Shown here: positions 18,062-28,698 of the stretch, in pieces
Numbering within the stretch: the stretch's first letter is position 1
Layout of the letters: each line of letters starts with the position of its first letter
Assembly: GCF_003545815.1 (NCBI RefSeq)
Contig: NZ_PDUW01000007.1
Span: 186,001 to 250,000, forward strand
DNA length: 64,000 nt
Direction: 5' to 3'
Source of the DNA: Pusillimonas caeni
Lineage (GTDB): Bacteria; Pseudomonadota; Gammaproteobacteria; Burkholderiales; Burkholderiaceae_B
Program-made: the position numbers and the translations under genes
Notes under the pieces: generated by a model
Told to the model about the DNA's origin: nothing
The model's database searches: none
What the model saw: the letters and a program-made list of their open reading frames with translations, nothing else

Positions 18062-19102
18062 ATGAACGACAAAGCCTCGAATCCGCTTCGCCCGTCCCGT
18101 GCACTGCGCCGCTTTCTTCAGGCGGCCCTGCTGTCCATGGCCGCCGCGCTGCCCGCCCACGGGGCGGACATTTCGCTGCTGAATGTCTCTTACGACCCGA
18201 CCCGCGAGCTGTATCAGGAATTCAACACCGCCTTCGCCAAGTACTGGCGGGAGAAGACCGGCGACACGGTGCGCATCAAGCAATCGCACGGCGGCTCGGG
18301 CAAGCAGGCGCGCACCGTCATCGACGGCATCGCCGCCGACGTCGTCACGCTGGCGCTGGCTCCGGACATCGACGCCATCGCGGAGCGCGGCCTGATCGAC
18401 AAGGATTGGCAGAAGCGCCTGGCGCACAACAGCTCGCCCTACACCTCGACCATCGTCTTCCTGGTGCGCAAGGGCAACCCAAAGGGCATCAAGGACTGGG
18501 ACGACCTGCTCAAGCCGGGCGTGTCCGTCATCACGCCCAACCCCAAGACATCGGGCGGCGCCCGCTGGAACTATCTGGCCGCCTGGGGCTATGCGCTCAA
18601 GAAGGCGAACGGCGACGAGGCCGCCGCGCGCGACTTCGTGGGCAAGCTGTTTCGCCAGGTGCCCGTCCTGGACTCGGGCGCGCGCGGCTCGACCATCACT
18701 TTCGTCGAACGCGGCATAGGCGACGTGCTGCTGGCATGGGAGAACGAAGCCCTGCTGGCCCTGAACGAGCTGGGGCCCGACAAGGTCGAGATCGTTGCGC
18801 CGCCCAGCAGCATCCTGGCCGAGCCGCCCGTCGCCGTGGTCGACAAGACGGTGGACCGCCGCAGAACGCGCGACATCGCGCAAGCCTATCTGGAATACCT
18901 GTACAGCGACGTCGGCCAGGACATCGCGGGCAGGAACTACTTCCGGCCCACCTCGAAAGAAGTAGGCGCCAAGTACGCCGGCCAGTATCCCGAGGTGGAA
19001 CTGTTCACCATCGACGATGTGGCGGGAAACTGGGCGCAGGCGCAAGCCAAGCATTTTGCCGACGGGGGCGTGTTCGACCAGATCTACCAGCCCGGCAAGT
19101 GA
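18062..19102 (+). CDS. sbp: Sulfate ABC transporter, periplasmic sulfate-binding protein
   Basis: A 346-residue Sbp/CysP family protein with a signal peptide ending ALPAHGAD. The mature N-terminus [19 protein letters not shown] and the later [12 protein letters not shown]-like, [12 protein letters not shown] and [16 protein letters not shown] segments are hallmarks of sulfate/thiosulfate-binding proteins. It captures sulfate in the periplasm and hands it to CysTWA, encoded just downstream. The 183 bases before cysT hold no gene and may carry a processing site that keeps binding-protein mRNA in excess; that is inference. The AT-rich gap upstream would be the place for a CysB-activated promoter, but I cannot define the site. 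Confidence 0.94.
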   Translation: MNDKASNPLRPSRALRRFLQAALLSMAAALPAHGADISLLNVSYDPTRELYQEFNTAFAKYWREKTGDTVRIKQSHGGSGKQARTVIDGIAADVVTLALAPDIDAIAERGLIDKDWQKRLAHNSSPYTSTIVFLVRKGNPKGIKDWDDLLKPGVSVITPNPKTSGGARWNYLAAWGYALKKANGDEAAARDFVGKLFRQVPVLDSGARGSTITFVERGIGDVLLAWENEALLALNELGPDKVEIVAPPSSILAEPPVAVVDKTVDRRRTRDIAQAYLEYLYSDVGQDIAGRNYFRPTSKEVGAKYAGQYPEVELFTIDDVAGNWAQAQAKHFADGGVFDQIYQPGK

Positions 19103-19285
19103 GATGCGGCGCGTCCAGCGGCGCAGGCAAGGCCAGCGATCCACGCATCGCGCCGCGCCTCGGGCGAGAGCCCGTGAACGGGTTTATGCCTATCACGTCT
19201 TTGTACATGCGAAGTTAATCGTTCCGTCCGCGGCGCGGCGATGCAACCATAGTGTGCGTCGCGCATCATTTTTCAGTCATCGTCC

Positions 19286-20146
19286 ATGCAGATCGCCCTA
19301 CCCTTCAGTTTCAGAGACCGGCGCCCGGGCCGGGTGCTGCCCGGCTTCGGGCTTACCGGCGGCTTCACCCTGTTCTACCTGTGCCTCATCGTCCTGATTC
19401 CGCTCTCGGCCATCTTTCTCAATACCTTCACGATGTCTTGGGAAGGCTTCGTCAAAGCCGCCACCAGCGAACGCGTCATGGCTTCCTATCGGCTGAGCTT
19501 CGGAGCCGCGCTGATCGCCGCCGCGCTCAACGTCGTCTTCGGCACACTGGTCGCGTGGGTGCTCGAACGCTATGAATTCACGGGCAAGAAGCTGGTCGAC
19601 GCCCTGGTCGACCTGCCCTTCGCCCTGCCCACCGCGGTGGCCGGCATCGCGCTGACCGCGCTGTATGCGCCCAATGGCTGGATCGGCTCGCAGCTGGAAT
19701 CCCTGGGACTGAAAGTGGCCTTCACGCCCCTTGGCGTGGTGGTGGCCATGACCTTCATCGGCCTGCCCTTCGTCGTGCGCACCGTGCAGCCGGTGCTGCA
19801 GGAAGCCGACCGCGAGTTCGAGGAAGCCGCCGCCAGCCTGGGTGCGAACCGCCTGCAGATCTTTCTTCGCGTCATCCTGCCGGCCATACTGCCCGCGCTG
19901 CTGACCGGCTTTGCGCTGGCCTTTGCGCGCGCCTCGGGCGAATACGGCTCGGTGATATTCATCGCCGGCAATATGCCCATGGTTTCCGAGATCACGCCCT
20001 TGCTGATCGTCACTCAGCTCGAACAATATGATTATGCGGGCGCCACCGCCATCGCCATGGTCATGCTGCTGACCGCGTTCATCATGCTGCTGGCCATCAA
20101 TCTGCTGCAGGCCTGGACGCGCCGCCGCGGCCTGGCGGAGGCCTGA
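19286..20146 (+). CDS. cysT: Sulfate ABC transporter permease CysT
   Basis: A 286-residue inner-membrane permease with six hydrophobic segments. The cytoplasmic EAA loop reads [27 protein letters not shown] and contacts the CysA ATPase. The family feature [21 protein letters not shown] is present. With CysW it forms the heterodimeric sulfate/thiosulfate channel. A single base separates its stop codon from the cysW start, so the two are translated together. Confidence 0.95.
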   Translation: MQIALPFSFRDRRPGRVLPGFGLTGGFTLFYLCLIVLIPLSAIFLNTFTMSWEGFVKAATSERVMASYRLSFGAALIAAALNVVFGTLVAWVLERYEFTGKKLVDALVDLPFALPTAVAGIALTALYAPNGWIGSQLESLGLKVAFTPLGVVVAMTFIGLPFVVRTVQPVLQEADREFEEAAASLGANRLQIFLRVILPAILPALLTGFALAFARASGEYGSVIFIAGNMPMVSEITPLLIVTQLEQYDYAGATAIAMVMLLTAFIMLLAINLLQAWTRRRGLAEA

Positions 20147-20147
20147 C

Positions 20148-21059
20148 ATGAGCGGCACGACCACGACTTTGCCGACATTCGCGCCCGCCGCCGGCCGGCT
20201 CGAACAGGCGCCGTCGGCGCTGGAAGAACCGCGCTGGGTGCGCTGGCTGCTGACCGCCGCCGCCCTCGCCTTTCTGGCGCTGTTTCTCTTCATGCCCCTG
20301 GCGGCCGTCTTTGCCGAGGCGCTGCGCAAGGGATGGAACGCCTACCTGTCCGCCATCGTCGAACCCGATGCGCTGTCGGCCATACGCCTCACCTTGCTGA
20401 CCGCCGCCATCGCCGTGCCGCTGAACCTGGTCTTCGGCGTCTGCGCCGCCTGGTTCATCGCCAAGTTCGAGTTTCGCGGCAAGAGCCTGCTCATCACCCT
20501 GATCGACCTGCCTTTTTCGGTATCGCCGGTCATCTCGGGACTTATCTTCGTGCTGCTGTTCGGCGCCCACGGCTGGCTGGGACCCTGGCTGCAGGAACAC
20601 GACATCCGCATCCTGTTCGCCGTGCCGGGCATTGTGCTGGCCACCGTTTTCGTCACCTTCCCCTTCATTGCGCGCGAACTCATTCCCCTGATGCAGTCGC
20701 AGGGAACGGAAGAAGAAGAGGCCGCCATCGTGCTGGGCGCCTCGGGGTGGCAGACCTTCCGCCACGTGACCCTGCCCAATATCAAGTGGGGCCTGCTGTA
20801 TGGCGTCATTCTGTGCAATGCGCGCGCCATGGGCGAGTTCGGCGCGGTGTCGGTGGTGTCGGGCCACATACGCGGCGAAACCAACACCATGCCCCTGCAG
20901 GTCGAGATTCTTTACAACGAATACAACTTTGCCGCCGCCTTCGCCGTCGCCTCGCTGCTGGCCCTGCTCGCGCTGGCCACCCTGGCCCTGAAGTCCTACA
21001 TCGAATGGCGCGACGCCCGCGCGCCGGCGCCGCAACCCCGACAGGAGTCCCGACCATGA
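20148..21059 (+). CDS. cysW: Sulfate ABC transporter permease CysW
   Basis: A 303-residue permease with a hydrophilic N-terminal extension of about 35 residues and six membrane segments. The EAA loop [27 protein letters not shown] and [22 protein letters not shown] are typical of Cys[28 protein letters not shown] is the usual conserved C-terminal half. It pairs with CysT. Its stop codon overlaps the ATG of cysA as ATGA. Confidence 0.95.
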   Translation: MSGTTTTLPTFAPAAGRLEQAPSALEEPRWVRWLLTAAALAFLALFLFMPLAAVFAEALRKGWNAYLSAIVEPDALSAIRLTLLTAAIAVPLNLVFGVCAAWFIAKFEFRGKSLLITLIDLPFSVSPVISGLIFVLLFGAHGWLGPWLQEHDIRILFAVPGIVLATVFVTFPFIARELIPLMQSQGTEEEEAAIVLGASGWQTFRHVTLPNIKWGLLYGVILCNARAMGEFGAVSVVSGHIRGETNTMPLQVEILYNEYNFAAAFAVASLLALLALATLALKSYIEWRDARAPAPQPRQESRP

Positions 21060-22123
21060 GTATCGAAGTCGTCAACATCAAGAAGCGCTTCGGCGATTTC
21101 GTCGCGCTGGACGATGTCTGCCTCAGTTTTCCGCAGGGCGCGCTGACGGCGCTGCTGGGGCCTTCGGGCTGCGGCAAGACCACCCTGCTGCGCATCATCG
21201 CCGGCCTGGCCCAGGCCGACAGCGGACGGGTGCTGCTGGACGGCGAGGACGCCTCGCACCAGCACGTGCGCCAGCGGCAGGTGGGCTTCGTGTTCCAGCA
21301 CTATGCCCTGTTTCGCCACATGACGGTGTTCGACAACATCGCCTTCGGCCTGCGCATCAAGCCGCGCGGCCAGCGGCCCTCGGCGGCCAGAATCCGCGAA
21401 CGCGTAAGGCAGCTGCTGGAATTGGTGCAGCTCGACTGGCTGGCCGACCACTACCCCTCCAGCCTGTCGGGCGGACAGCGCCAGCGCATCGCCCTGGCGC
21501 GCGCATTGGCCGTCGAGCCGCGCGTGCTGCTGCTGGACGAGCCCTTCGGCGCCCTGGACGCCAAGGTGCGCAAAGAACTGCGCCGCTGGCTGCGCCGCCT
21601 GCACGACGAATTGCACGTCACCAGCATCTTCGTCACCCACGACCAGGAAGAGGCCCTGGAAGTGGCCGACCAGGTCGTCGTCATCAACAAGGGGCGCGTC
21701 GAACAGGTGGGGCCGCCGGCGCAGGTGTACGACAATCCCGCCTCGCCTTTCGTCTATGGTTTTCTGGGCGACGTGAACCTGTTCACAGGCCGCGTCCACC
21801 AGGGAGTGCTGCATGCCGGCCACACCGCCCTGCCGGTGCCCGAGCACGGAGAGGTTCATGATCTGCCCGGTGTGGGCTACGTACGCCCCCACGAGCTGGA
21901 CGTGGCGCGCTACCGCCCGGGCGAGGAAGGCATCGTCGCCCGGCTGCTGCACGCCAACGCCATCGGGCCGCTGGCCCAGCTGGAGTTCCAACGCGAGGAC
22001 GGCGCCGGACTGCTGCAGGCGCTGATTCCCAACGAGGCATACCGGGCGCTGGCCCCGCGGACCGGCGACCGGCTGCTGCTCAAGCCGCGCCGCCTGGAGG
22101 TATTCCTGGAACAAGCCGCCTGA
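21056..22123 (+). CDS. cysA: Sulfate ABC transporter ATP-binding protein CysA
   Basis: A 355-residue ATPase starting at the ATG in the ATGA overlap with cysW. Walker A is GPSGCGKTT, the Q-loop [11 protein letters not shown], the signature [15 protein letters not shown], Walker [12 protein letters not shown], and the switch His in [11 protein letters not shown]-terminal TOBE-like regulatory domain (about residues 240-355) contains YVRPHELDV. It powers sulfate and thiosulfate import, completing the sbp-cysT-cysW-cysA set. No cysB or cysNDC lies nearby. Confidence 0.95.
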   Translation: MSIEVVNIKKRFGDFVALDDVCLSFPQGALTALLGPSGCGKTTLLRIIAGLAQADSGRVLLDGEDASHQHVRQRQVGFVFQHYALFRHMTVFDNIAFGLRIKPRGQRPSAARIRERVRQLLELVQLDWLADHYPSSLSGGQRQRIALARALAVEPRVLLLDEPFGALDAKVRKELRRWLRRLHDELHVTSIFVTHDQEEALEVADQVVVINKGRVEQVGPPAQVYDNPASPFVYGFLGDVNLFTGRVHQGVLHAGHTALPVPEHGEVHDLPGVGYVRPHELDVARYRPGEEGIVARLLHANAIGPLAQLEFQREDGAGLLQALIPNEAYRALAPRTGDRLLLKPRRLEVFLEQAA

Positions 22124-22214
22124 GTAAGTATGCCGGGGCCTTGCCGCCTGATAAAGTAAAGGGTGGGCGGCGCACGCCGCCCATCGCCCGTACCAAGAAC
22201 CCATTCCAGGCGGC

Positions 22215-22622
22215 ATGAAGATTTTTTTCAATATCGTAGGCTGCATCGCCCTGGCGCTGGCCGTTGCCGGCATGGCGCTGCCGCTGGTGCCCACCACCCC
22301 GTTCCTGCTGCTGGCGGCCGCCTGCTTCATGCGCGGTTCCGAACGCATGTACCGCTGGCTGACCCAGAACCGGGTCTTCGGCCGCTACCTGCTCGACTTC
22401 CAGGAAAACAAGGGCGTCACGCTGCGGGTCAAGATCACGGCCATCGCGGCAATGTGGATTTCGCTGCTGTACTCGATGTATTTCCTGCCCCTGCCCGCGC
22501 TGCAAATACCCCTGGGACTGATGGGCCTGGGCGTGACCGCTTACCTGGCCCTCGGCCTGAAGACGCTGCAAAGGCCGAGCCGGCGCGGTTTACGGCAGAT
22601 CGATGATGAAACGCCGCGCTGA
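22215..22622 (+). CDS. YbaN-family (DUF454) inner-membrane protein
   Basis: A 135-residue protein with hydrophobic segments at about 3-35 and 75-118. The motif PLVPTTPFLLLAAACFMRGSERMYRWLTQN is the family signature shared with E. coli YbaN. Function is not established. It follows cysA by 91 bases containing a GC hairpin, so it may be in the tail of that operon or separately transcribed. Confidence 0.88.
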   Translation: MKIFFNIVGCIALALAVAGMALPLVPTTPFLLLAAACFMRGSERMYRWLTQNRVFGRYLLDFQENKGVTLRVKITAIAAMWISLLYSMYFLPLPALQIPLGLMGLGVTAYLALGLKTLQRPSRRGLRQIDDETPR

Positions 22623-22682
22623 ACGTACAGAAAAATATCGTATCATTAGGGCGGTCTTTCTCTCTCACCCGCCGCCACCCGA

Positions 22683-25610
22683 ATGTCGCTGATCCTGATT
22701 CTCATATTGCCGTTCGTTGGCAGCCTGATCGCCGTCGCGCTGCCTGCCAATGCGCGCAATATGGAGGCCTGGCTTTCGGGTGCCATCGCCGTCGCGTGCG
22801 CCGTGCTCACGGCCTTGCAGTATCCGCACATCGCCCAGGGCGAGGTCGTGCAGTACTCGGCCCCCTGGATTCCGGGGGCGCTGACCATAGACTTCAATCT
22901 GCGCATGGACGGCTATGCCTGGCTGTTCGGCATGCTCATCACCGTGATGGGCGCCCTCATCGTCCTCTACGCGCGCTATTACCTCTCGCCGCAGGATCCG
23001 GTACCGCGCTTTTTTTCATTCTTCCTGCTGTTCATGGGGTCGATGCTGGGCGTGGTGATGTCAGGCAATCTGGTGCAGCTGGTGGTGTTCTGGGAACTCA
23101 CCAGCCTCACTTCCTTCATGCTCATCGCCTACTGGAACCACCGGCTGGACGCGCGCCGCGGTGCGCGCATGTCGCTGACCGTCACCGGCGCGGGCGGGCT
23201 CTGCCTGCTGGCGGGCGTGCTGATGCTGGGGCACGTCGTGGGCAGCTACGACCTCGACATCGTGCTGGCATCGGGCGACCTGGTGCGCCAGCACCCCTGG
23301 TACACCACCATCCTCGTCCTGATCGCACTGGGCGCCCTCACCAAGAGCGCGCAGTTTCCCTTCCATTTCTGGCTGCCCAACGCCATGGCCGCGCCCACGC
23401 CGGTCTCGGCCTACCTGCACTCGGCCACCATGGTCAAGGCGGGCGTCTTCCTGCTGGCGCGCTTCTGGCCGGTGCTGGCGGGCACCAGCGAATGGTTCTA
23501 CATCATCGGCGGCGCGGGGCTTTGCACCCTGGTCCTGGGCGCCTACGCAGCCATCTTCCAGCAGGACATGAAGGGCGTGCTGGCCTATTCCACCATCAGC
23601 CACCTGGGACTGATCACGCTGCTTCTGGGCCTGAACAGCCGCCTGGGCCTGGTCGCGGCCATCTTCCACATGATGAACCACGCCACGTTCAAGGCTTCGC
23701 TGTTCATGGCTGCGGGCATCGTCGACCACGAGACCGGCACGCGCGACATGGGGCGATTGTCCGGCTTGCGCAAGGCCATGCCCATCACCGCCACGCTGGC
23801 GGTGGTGGCGGCCGCCTCCATGGCCGGCGTGCCGCTGCTCAACGGCTTCCTGTCCAAGGAAATGTTCTTTGCCGAAACCGTGCTGGCCAGCCACGGCCCG
23901 GCCATCGAGTCCGGGCTACCGCTGATGGCGGTGCTGGCCAGCGCCTTCAGCGTCGCCTACTCGCTGCGCTTCGTGCTGCAGGTGTTCTTCGGCCCCCGGG
24001 CCACCGACCTGCCGCGCTCGCCGCACGAGCCCCCGTTCTGGATGCTGGTGCCAAGCGGCCTGCTGGTGCTGACCTGTCTGGTGGTGGGCATTTTGCCCAA
24101 GTACACCCTGGGCCCCTTGCTGGAATCGGCCACCTTCGCCATCCTGGGCAGCGAGACTCCGCATTACGACCTCAAGATCTGGCATGGGTTCAACCTGCCC
24201 CTGGCCATGAGCCTGACCGCGCTGGCGGGCGGCATCCTGCTGCTGCATTTGCTGCGCCATCAAAACTACGTCAAGCCCGGCCGCACACCCCTCATCTACC
24301 GCTTCGACGGCCGCCGCAGCTTCGAGATACTGATGGAAGGCATCGACTCGCTGTCGGCCGCGCTGCTCAATGTGCTCTACTCGTCCGGCCTGCAGCGCCA
24401 GCTGCTCGTCCTTACCGCCGGCACCTTTGTCGTGGCCCTGCTGCCGCTGACGCGCGGCGGATGGCTTCAACCCGTGCTGGGCACTCCGGCCAATCTGTTC
24501 TTCCTGACGCTGTGGCTGGCGGGGTCGGCCTGCGCCATCGGCGCCGCGCGGCAAGCCAAGTTCCACAGGCTGGCCACGCTGGCGCTGTCGGGCGGGGCGG
24601 GCCTTGCCACCGCACTGACCTTTGCGTGGTTTTCCGCACCCGACCTGGCCCTGACCCAGCTTGCCGTCGAGGTGGTGACGGTGGTGCTCATTCTGCTCGG
24701 CCTGCGCTGGCTGCCGCCCCGCATCGAGGCCGACGACGGCAGCGCGCCGATCAATGCCCGCACGATCGTGCGCCGCGGACGCGACCTCGCCGTGGCCGTG
24801 GCGGCCGGCGCGGGCATGTCCGTCCTGGCCTACGCCGTGCTGACGCGGCCGGCGGGCCAAGGCATTTCCGATTTCTTCCTGCTTAACGCCCTGCCCGAGG
24901 GACATGGCTCCAACGTCGTCAACGTCATCCTGGTGGACTTCCGCGGCTTCGACACGCTGGGCGAGATCACCGTGCTGGGCATTGTGGCATTGACCGTCTT
25001 CGCCCTGCTGCGCCGCTTCCGTCCGCCACCGGAAAGCATCAAGGACGGCCCGCTGCGCCGGCAACAAGGGGCCAACAACCCCTCGCTCGACCATGTCGAA
25101 CCCGAACCCGACCCGGATGCCGACCTGCCCCGCGACAACATGCAGGCGCCCGCCGTCCTGGCCAGGCTGCTGCTGCCCATGGCCGTACTGGTGTCGCTGT
25201 TCTTCCTGCTGCGCGGCCACAACCTTCCGGGCGGCGGTTTCGTCGGCGGCCTGATCATGGCCACCGCCATCATCCTGCAGTACATCGTGGGCGGCGTGGT
25301 CTGGGTCGAGTCGAGGCAAAGCATACGACCGCAGAAATGGATCGCGCTGGGCCTGCTGGTCGCGGGCTGCGCGGCGCTTTCGGCCTGGAGCGTGGCGCGG
25401 CCCTTCCTGTCGGCGCTGGTGGGAGACTTCCCTGTGCCGCTCATCGGCACCGTGCATCTGTCCAGCGTGCTGTTCTTCGACCTGGGCGTGTACATGCTGG
25501 TGGTCGGCGCAACCGTGCTGATCCTGGTCGCTCTGGCCCACCAGTCGCTGCGCTTTCGCCGCAAGGCGCCGCACGCGCCCGCCGCCATCTCAAGTTCTGG
25601 AGCAAGCTAG
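22683..25610 (+). CDS. mrpA: Monovalent cation/H+ antiporter subunit A (MrpA/PhaA, with fused MrpB-like domain)
   Basis: A 975-residue membrane protein. The first ~500 residues are the NuoL-like proton channel of Mrp antiporters ([64 protein letters not shown]). The C-terminal part includes an MbhE-like segment and an MrpB-type domain (about residues 820-960, with [18 protein letters not shown]). Fusion of A and B is normal in PhaA-type group 2 systems. The complex exports Na+ or K+ in exchange for protons for pH and salt tolerance. It is the first gene of a six-gene operon. Confidence 0.95.
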   Translation: MSLILILILPFVGSLIAVALPANARNMEAWLSGAIAVACAVLTALQYPHIAQGEVVQYSAPWIPGALTIDFNLRMDGYAWLFGMLITVMGALIVLYARYYLSPQDPVPRFFSFFLLFMGSMLGVVMSGNLVQLVVFWELTSLTSFMLIAYWNHRLDARRGARMSLTVTGAGGLCLLAGVLMLGHVVGSYDLDIVLASGDLVRQHPWYTTILVLIALGALTKSAQFPFHFWLPNAMAAPTPVSAYLHSATMVKAGVFLLARFWPVLAGTSEWFYIIGGAGLCTLVLGAYAAIFQQDMKGVLAYSTISHLGLITLLLGLNSRLGLVAAIFHMMNHATFKASLFMAAGIVDHETGTRDMGRLSGLRKAMPITATLAVVAAASMAGVPLLNGFLSKEMFFAETVLASHGPAIESGLPLMAVLASAFSVAYSLRFVLQVFFGPRATDLPRSPHEPPFWMLVPSGLLVLTCLVVGILPKYTLGPLLESATFAILGSETPHYDLKIWHGFNLPLAMSLTALAGGILLLHLLRHQNYVKPGRTPLIYRFDGRRSFEILMEGIDSLSAALLNVLYSSGLQRQLLVLTAGTFVVALLPLTRGGWLQPVLGTPANLFFLTLWLAGSACAIGAARQAKFHRLATLALSGGAGLATALTFAWFSAPDLALTQLAVEVVTVVLILLGLRWLPPRIEADDGSAPINARTIVRRGRDLAVAVAAGAGMSVLAYAVLTRPAGQGISDFFLLNALPEGHGSNVVNVILVDFRGFDTLGEITVLGIVALTVFALLRRFRPPPESIKDGPLRRQQGANNPSLDHVEPEPDPDADLPRDNMQAPAVLARLLLPMAVLVSLFFLLRGHNLPGGGFVGGLIMATAIILQYIVGGVVWVESRQSIRPQKWIALGLLVAGCAALSAWSVARPFLSALVGDFPVPLIGTVHLSSVLFFDLGVYMLVVGATVLILVALAHQSLRFRRKAPHAPAAISSSGAS

Positions 25611-25954
25611 TGGAAATCATTCTGGCACTGGCCATCGGCGTACTCACCAGCTCGGGTGTCTGGCTGATTCTGCGCCCGCGCACGTTTCAAGTCATTATCG
25701 GATTTTCCCTGCTGGCCTATGCGGTGAACCTCTTCATCTTTTCGATGGGAAGGCTGCGCGTCAGCGCCGCGCCCGTCATCGACAAATCGGGCGAGATCGA
25801 TCCGCTGCTGTACACCGACCCCGTGCCCCAGGCGCTGGTCCTCACGGCCATCGTCATCGGCTTCGCCACCACGGCGCTGTTCCTGGTGGTGCTGCTGGCT
25901 TCGCGGGGCTTCGCGGGCAATGACCACGTCGACGGCAGGGAGGCCGACCTGTGA
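25610..25954 (+). CDS. mrpC: Cation/H+ antiporter subunit C (MrpC/PhaC)
   Basis: A 114-residue NuoK-like subunit with three membrane segments. It starts at a GTG that shares its first base with the last base of the mrpA TAG stop, with GGAG seven bases upstream; a longer open frame upstream lies inside mrpA and is rejected. The sequence GFSLLAYAVNLFIFSMG and DPVPQALVLTAIVIGFATTA is diagnostic for MrpC. Confidence 0.93.
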   Translation: MEIILALAIGVLTSSGVWLILRPRTFQVIIGFSLLAYAVNLFIFSMGRLRVSAAPVIDKSGEIDPLLYTDPVPQALVLTAIVIGFATTALFLVVLLASRGFAGNDHVDGREADL

Positions 25955-27582
25955 ACGGCTGGATGCAACATCTGCCCATGCTGCCCATTGCGACGCCGCT
26001 GATGGTCGGCGCGCTGCTGGTGCTGCTCAAAGAGTCCCGCCGCAAGACACGCCTCGCGCTCTCCTTCGCGTCCGTACTGTTCCAGATCTTCGTGGCCTGC
26101 CAGCTGCTTCTGACGACCGCCGGGCAGATGACCGACGTCTGGCCGCAGAACATTGCCGTCTACCTGGTGGGCGACTGGCCCGCCCCCTTCGGCATCGTAC
26201 TGGTGGCCGACCGCCTGGCCGCAGTCATGCTGCTGCTGTGCTCCATACTCGGCCTGGCCGCGCTGACTTATTCCACCGCGCGCTGGGAGCGCGCCGGCGT
26301 GCATTTCCTGCCTCTGTTCCAGCTGCTGCTGATGGGCCTGAATGGCGCCTTCCTCACCGGCGACCTCTTCAATCTCTTCGTGTTCTTCGAGGTCCTGCTC
26401 GGCGCCTCTTACGGATTGATGCTGCACGGCTCGGGCGAAATGCGGGTCACGGCCGGCCTGCACTACATCGCCACGAACCTGGCCGCCTCTTTCCTGCTGC
26501 TCATCGGCATCGCCCTCATCTACGGGGTCGCCGGCACGCTCAACATGGCCGATCTGGCCGTGCGCGCCGGCCAGCTCACCGGCGGAGACCGGCGCCTCTT
26601 CGAAGCCGCCGCGGCCATCCTGGGCATCGCCTTCCTTACCAAGGCGGCGGCCTGGCCGCTCAACTTCTGGCTGCCCAATGCCTATGCGCATGCCTGCGCG
26701 CCGGTCGCCGCCGTGTTCTCCATCATGACCAAGGTGGGCATCTATGCCCTGCTGCGGCTGGGTTCGCTGCTGCTGCCCACCGGCGCGCCGGCCGCCTTCG
26801 GCGGAGAATGGATGTTCCCCTTGGGCGTGGCCACCCTGGTCTTCGGCGCGATCGGCATCCTGGCCACCCAGCAGGCCGAACGGCTTATCGGATATTGCGT
26901 CATCATGTCCTCGGGCACGCTGCTGGCGGCGCTGGGCATGCCGGGCGTCACGCTCACCGCCCCGGCGCTGTTCTACCTGCTGACCTCGGTGCTGGCCCTG
27001 GGCGCCTTCTACATGCTGATCGAAATGATCGAACGCACCCGCAGCTTCGGCGCCGATGTGCTGGCCATCAGTATGGAGGCCTTCGAGCTGGACGACCCCG
27101 AATCGCCCGACCGTTCGGACGACGTGGTGGGCGTGGCCATTCCCGCCGCCATGGCTTTTCTGGGCATGGCCTTCTTCTGCTGCGCCCTGCTGGTGGCGGG
27201 CCTGCCTCCGCTGCCCGGCTTCGTCGCCAAGCTGTCGATGCTGTCCGCGGCATTGCAGACCTCCGCCACCGACACGCCGTCGATAGCCGCCTGGACGCTG
27301 GTGGCGGCCGTCCTGCTTTCGGGGCTGGCGGGCATCATTGCGCTGACACGCACCGGCATACGCCTGTTCTGGAGCACCGAAGACACCGTGACCCCGCGCC
27401 TGCGGCTCAGCGAGGCCGGTTCCGTCGGCATTCTGCTGCTGGCCTGTATCGCGCTGACGATCTGGGCCGGCCCGGTCATGACGTTTCTCGAAGATACCGC
27501 ACTGCTGCTCGACCGGCCGCAATCGTACATCGAGGCCGTGATGTCGCACAAGACGGTGCGGCCGCTGGGAGGCATGCCATGA
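25951..27582 (+). CDS. mrpD: Cation/H+ antiporter subunit D (MrpD/PhaD)
   Basis: A 543-residue NuoN/NuoM-like proton-translocating subunit with about fourteen membrane segments. It starts at GTG in a GTGA overlap with mrpC. Family motifs include LFNLFVFFEVLLGASYGLMLHG, KAAAWPLNFWLPNAYAHACAPVAAVFSIMTKVGIYALLR and the conserved Lys and Glu residues of the channel. Together with MrpA it is thought to carry protons. Confidence 0.94.
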   Translation: MNGWMQHLPMLPIATPLMVGALLVLLKESRRKTRLALSFASVLFQIFVACQLLLTTAGQMTDVWPQNIAVYLVGDWPAPFGIVLVADRLAAVMLLLCSILGLAALTYSTARWERAGVHFLPLFQLLLMGLNGAFLTGDLFNLFVFFEVLLGASYGLMLHGSGEMRVTAGLHYIATNLAASFLLLIGIALIYGVAGTLNMADLAVRAGQLTGGDRRLFEAAAAILGIAFLTKAAAWPLNFWLPNAYAHACAPVAAVFSIMTKVGIYALLRLGSLLLPTGAPAAFGGEWMFPLGVATLVFGAIGILATQQAERLIGYCVIMSSGTLLAALGMPGVTLTAPALFYLLTSVLALGAFYMLIEMIERTRSFGADVLAISMEAFELDDPESPDRSDDVVGVAIPAAMAFLGMAFFCCALLVAGLPPLPGFVAKLSMLSAALQTSATDTPSIAAWTLVAAVLLSGLAGIIALTRTGIRLFWSTEDTVTPRLRLSEAGSVGILLLACIALTIWAGPVMTFLEDTALLLDRPQSYIEAVMSHKTVRPLGGMP

Positions 27583-28064
27583 AGAAGGTGCTGTATTGGC
27601 TGGTGCTGCCGGCGGTCCTGCTGATCATCTGGCTGCTGCTGAACAACTCGGTCTCGCCCGGCCATCTGGCGACCGGTACGGTCCTGGCCCTGTTGCTGGC
27701 GTGGGCGGCCATGGCGCTGCGGCCCGTACGTTCGCGGCCGAAGCACCCGCTGCTCATGATCAAGCTGGTCGCCCGCGTCGTGTCGGACATCATCCATTCG
27801 AATTTCACCGTGGCCCGCCTGATCATCCTGGGTCCGGACTCGCACACGCCCGGCTTCATGAAGATTCCGCTCAGCATGCGCGACCCCCACGCCAGGGCGG
27901 CGCTGGCCTGCATCATCACGTATACGCCGGGCACGGTCTGGTCGGGCTATTCTGAAGAAACCAATACGATCACGCTGCACGTACTCGATCTGAAGGACGA
28001 GAACCATTGGGTCGAACTGGTGCAGAACCGCTATCAAAGCCTGCTGATGGAGATATTCGAATGA
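27579..28064 (+). CDS. mrpE: Cation/H+ antiporter subunit E (MrpE/PhaE)
   Basis: A 161-residue subunit with two N-terminal membrane segments (about 5-26 and 33-47) and a cytoplasmic domain. It starts in an ATGA overlap with mrpD. The stretch ACIITYTPGTVWSGYSEETNTITLHVLD is typical of MrpE. It has a structural role in the antiporter. Confidence 0.93.
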   Translation: MKKVLYWLVLPAVLLIIWLLLNNSVSPGHLATGTVLALLLAWAAMALRPVRSRPKHPLLMIKLVARVVSDIIHSNFTVARLIILGPDSHTPGFMKIPLSMRDPHARAALACIITYTPGTVWSGYSEETNTITLHVLDLKDENHWVELVQNRYQSLLMEIFE

Positions 28065-28342
28065 CCACCGTTCTGTTCTGGGCCGGCACCTACGCCCTGA
28101 GCTGCTTCGCGATCGCGCTGGGCTTCGCCACTTTCCAGCTGCTGCGCGGTCCCACGCCGCAGGACCGTGTCCTGGCGCTGGACACCATGTACATCAACGG
28201 CATGCTGATCATCCTGGTGCTTGGCGTGCAATATCAAACCGGCCTGTATTTCGACATCGCCGTCGTCATCAGTATTTTCGGCTTCGTCAGTTCAACGGCC
28301 ATGGCCAAGTTTCTTTTGCGAGGCGAGGTGATCGAACCATGA
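28061..28342 (+). CDS. mrpF: Cation/H+ antiporter subunit F (MrpF/PhaF)
   Basis: A 93-residue subunit with three membrane segments, beginning in an ATGA overlap with mrpE. The stretch RGPTPQDRVLALDTMYING is the family signature. Longer open frames upstream lie inside mrpE. Confidence 0.92.
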   Translation: MTTVLFWAGTYALSCFAIALGFATFQLLRGPTPQDRVLALDTMYINGMLIILVLGVQYQTGLYFDIAVVISIFGFVSSTAMAKFLLRGEVIEP

Positions 28343-28662
28343 ACGACCTTCCCCTTTGGGTCACCATACCCAGCACCCTGCTGCTGGTGCTCAGCGGCAC
28401 CATGACTCTGATCGGTTCGGCGGGGCTGCTGCGCTTCAGGCGATTCTATTCGCGCATGCACGCCGTCACGCTGGGCAACACCATGGGCGCCGGCTGCGTC
28501 GTGCTGACCAGCGTCCTGGTCGCGTCCACCCTGGCCCACCGTCCTGTCCTGCACGAATTGCTGATCATCATGTTCCTGGTGATCGTGTCCCCCGTCACGG
28601 CCATCCTGCTGATGCAGGCGGGCCTGCGCCGCGATGCGCGCCGGCCCGTTTCGGACGACTGA
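28339..28662 (+). CDS. mrpG: Cation/H+ antiporter subunit G (MrpG/PhaG)
   Basis: A 107-residue subunit with three membrane segments, starting in an ATGA overlap with mrpF. The sequence GSAGLLRFRRFYSRMHAVTLGNTMGAG is characteristic of MrpG. It closes the operon; the convergent methyltransferase gene ends 36 bases further on. Confidence 0.92.
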   Translation: MNDLPLWVTIPSTLLLVLSGTMTLIGSAGLLRFRRFYSRMHAVTLGNTMGAGCVVLTSVLVASTLAHRPVLHELLIIMFLVIVSPVTAILLMQAGLRRDARRPVSDD

Positions 28663-28698
28663 GCGAAGCCCGCGGCCGTGGCCCGCAACCCCCGGCAC

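Noticed and set aside
22164-22190. GC hairpin after cysA as a terminator
   Set aside because: The stem is short and no T-run follows, so I do not call it a Rho-independent terminator.
23916-25574. Minus-strand open frame of 552 codons
   Set aside because: It is wholly antisense to mrpA and rich in Gln, Gly and His, as expected from reverse-reading membrane-protein codons.
25717-27549. Minus-strand open frame of 610 codons
   Set aside because: It is antisense to mrpC and mrpD and has the same low-complexity composition as other shadows.
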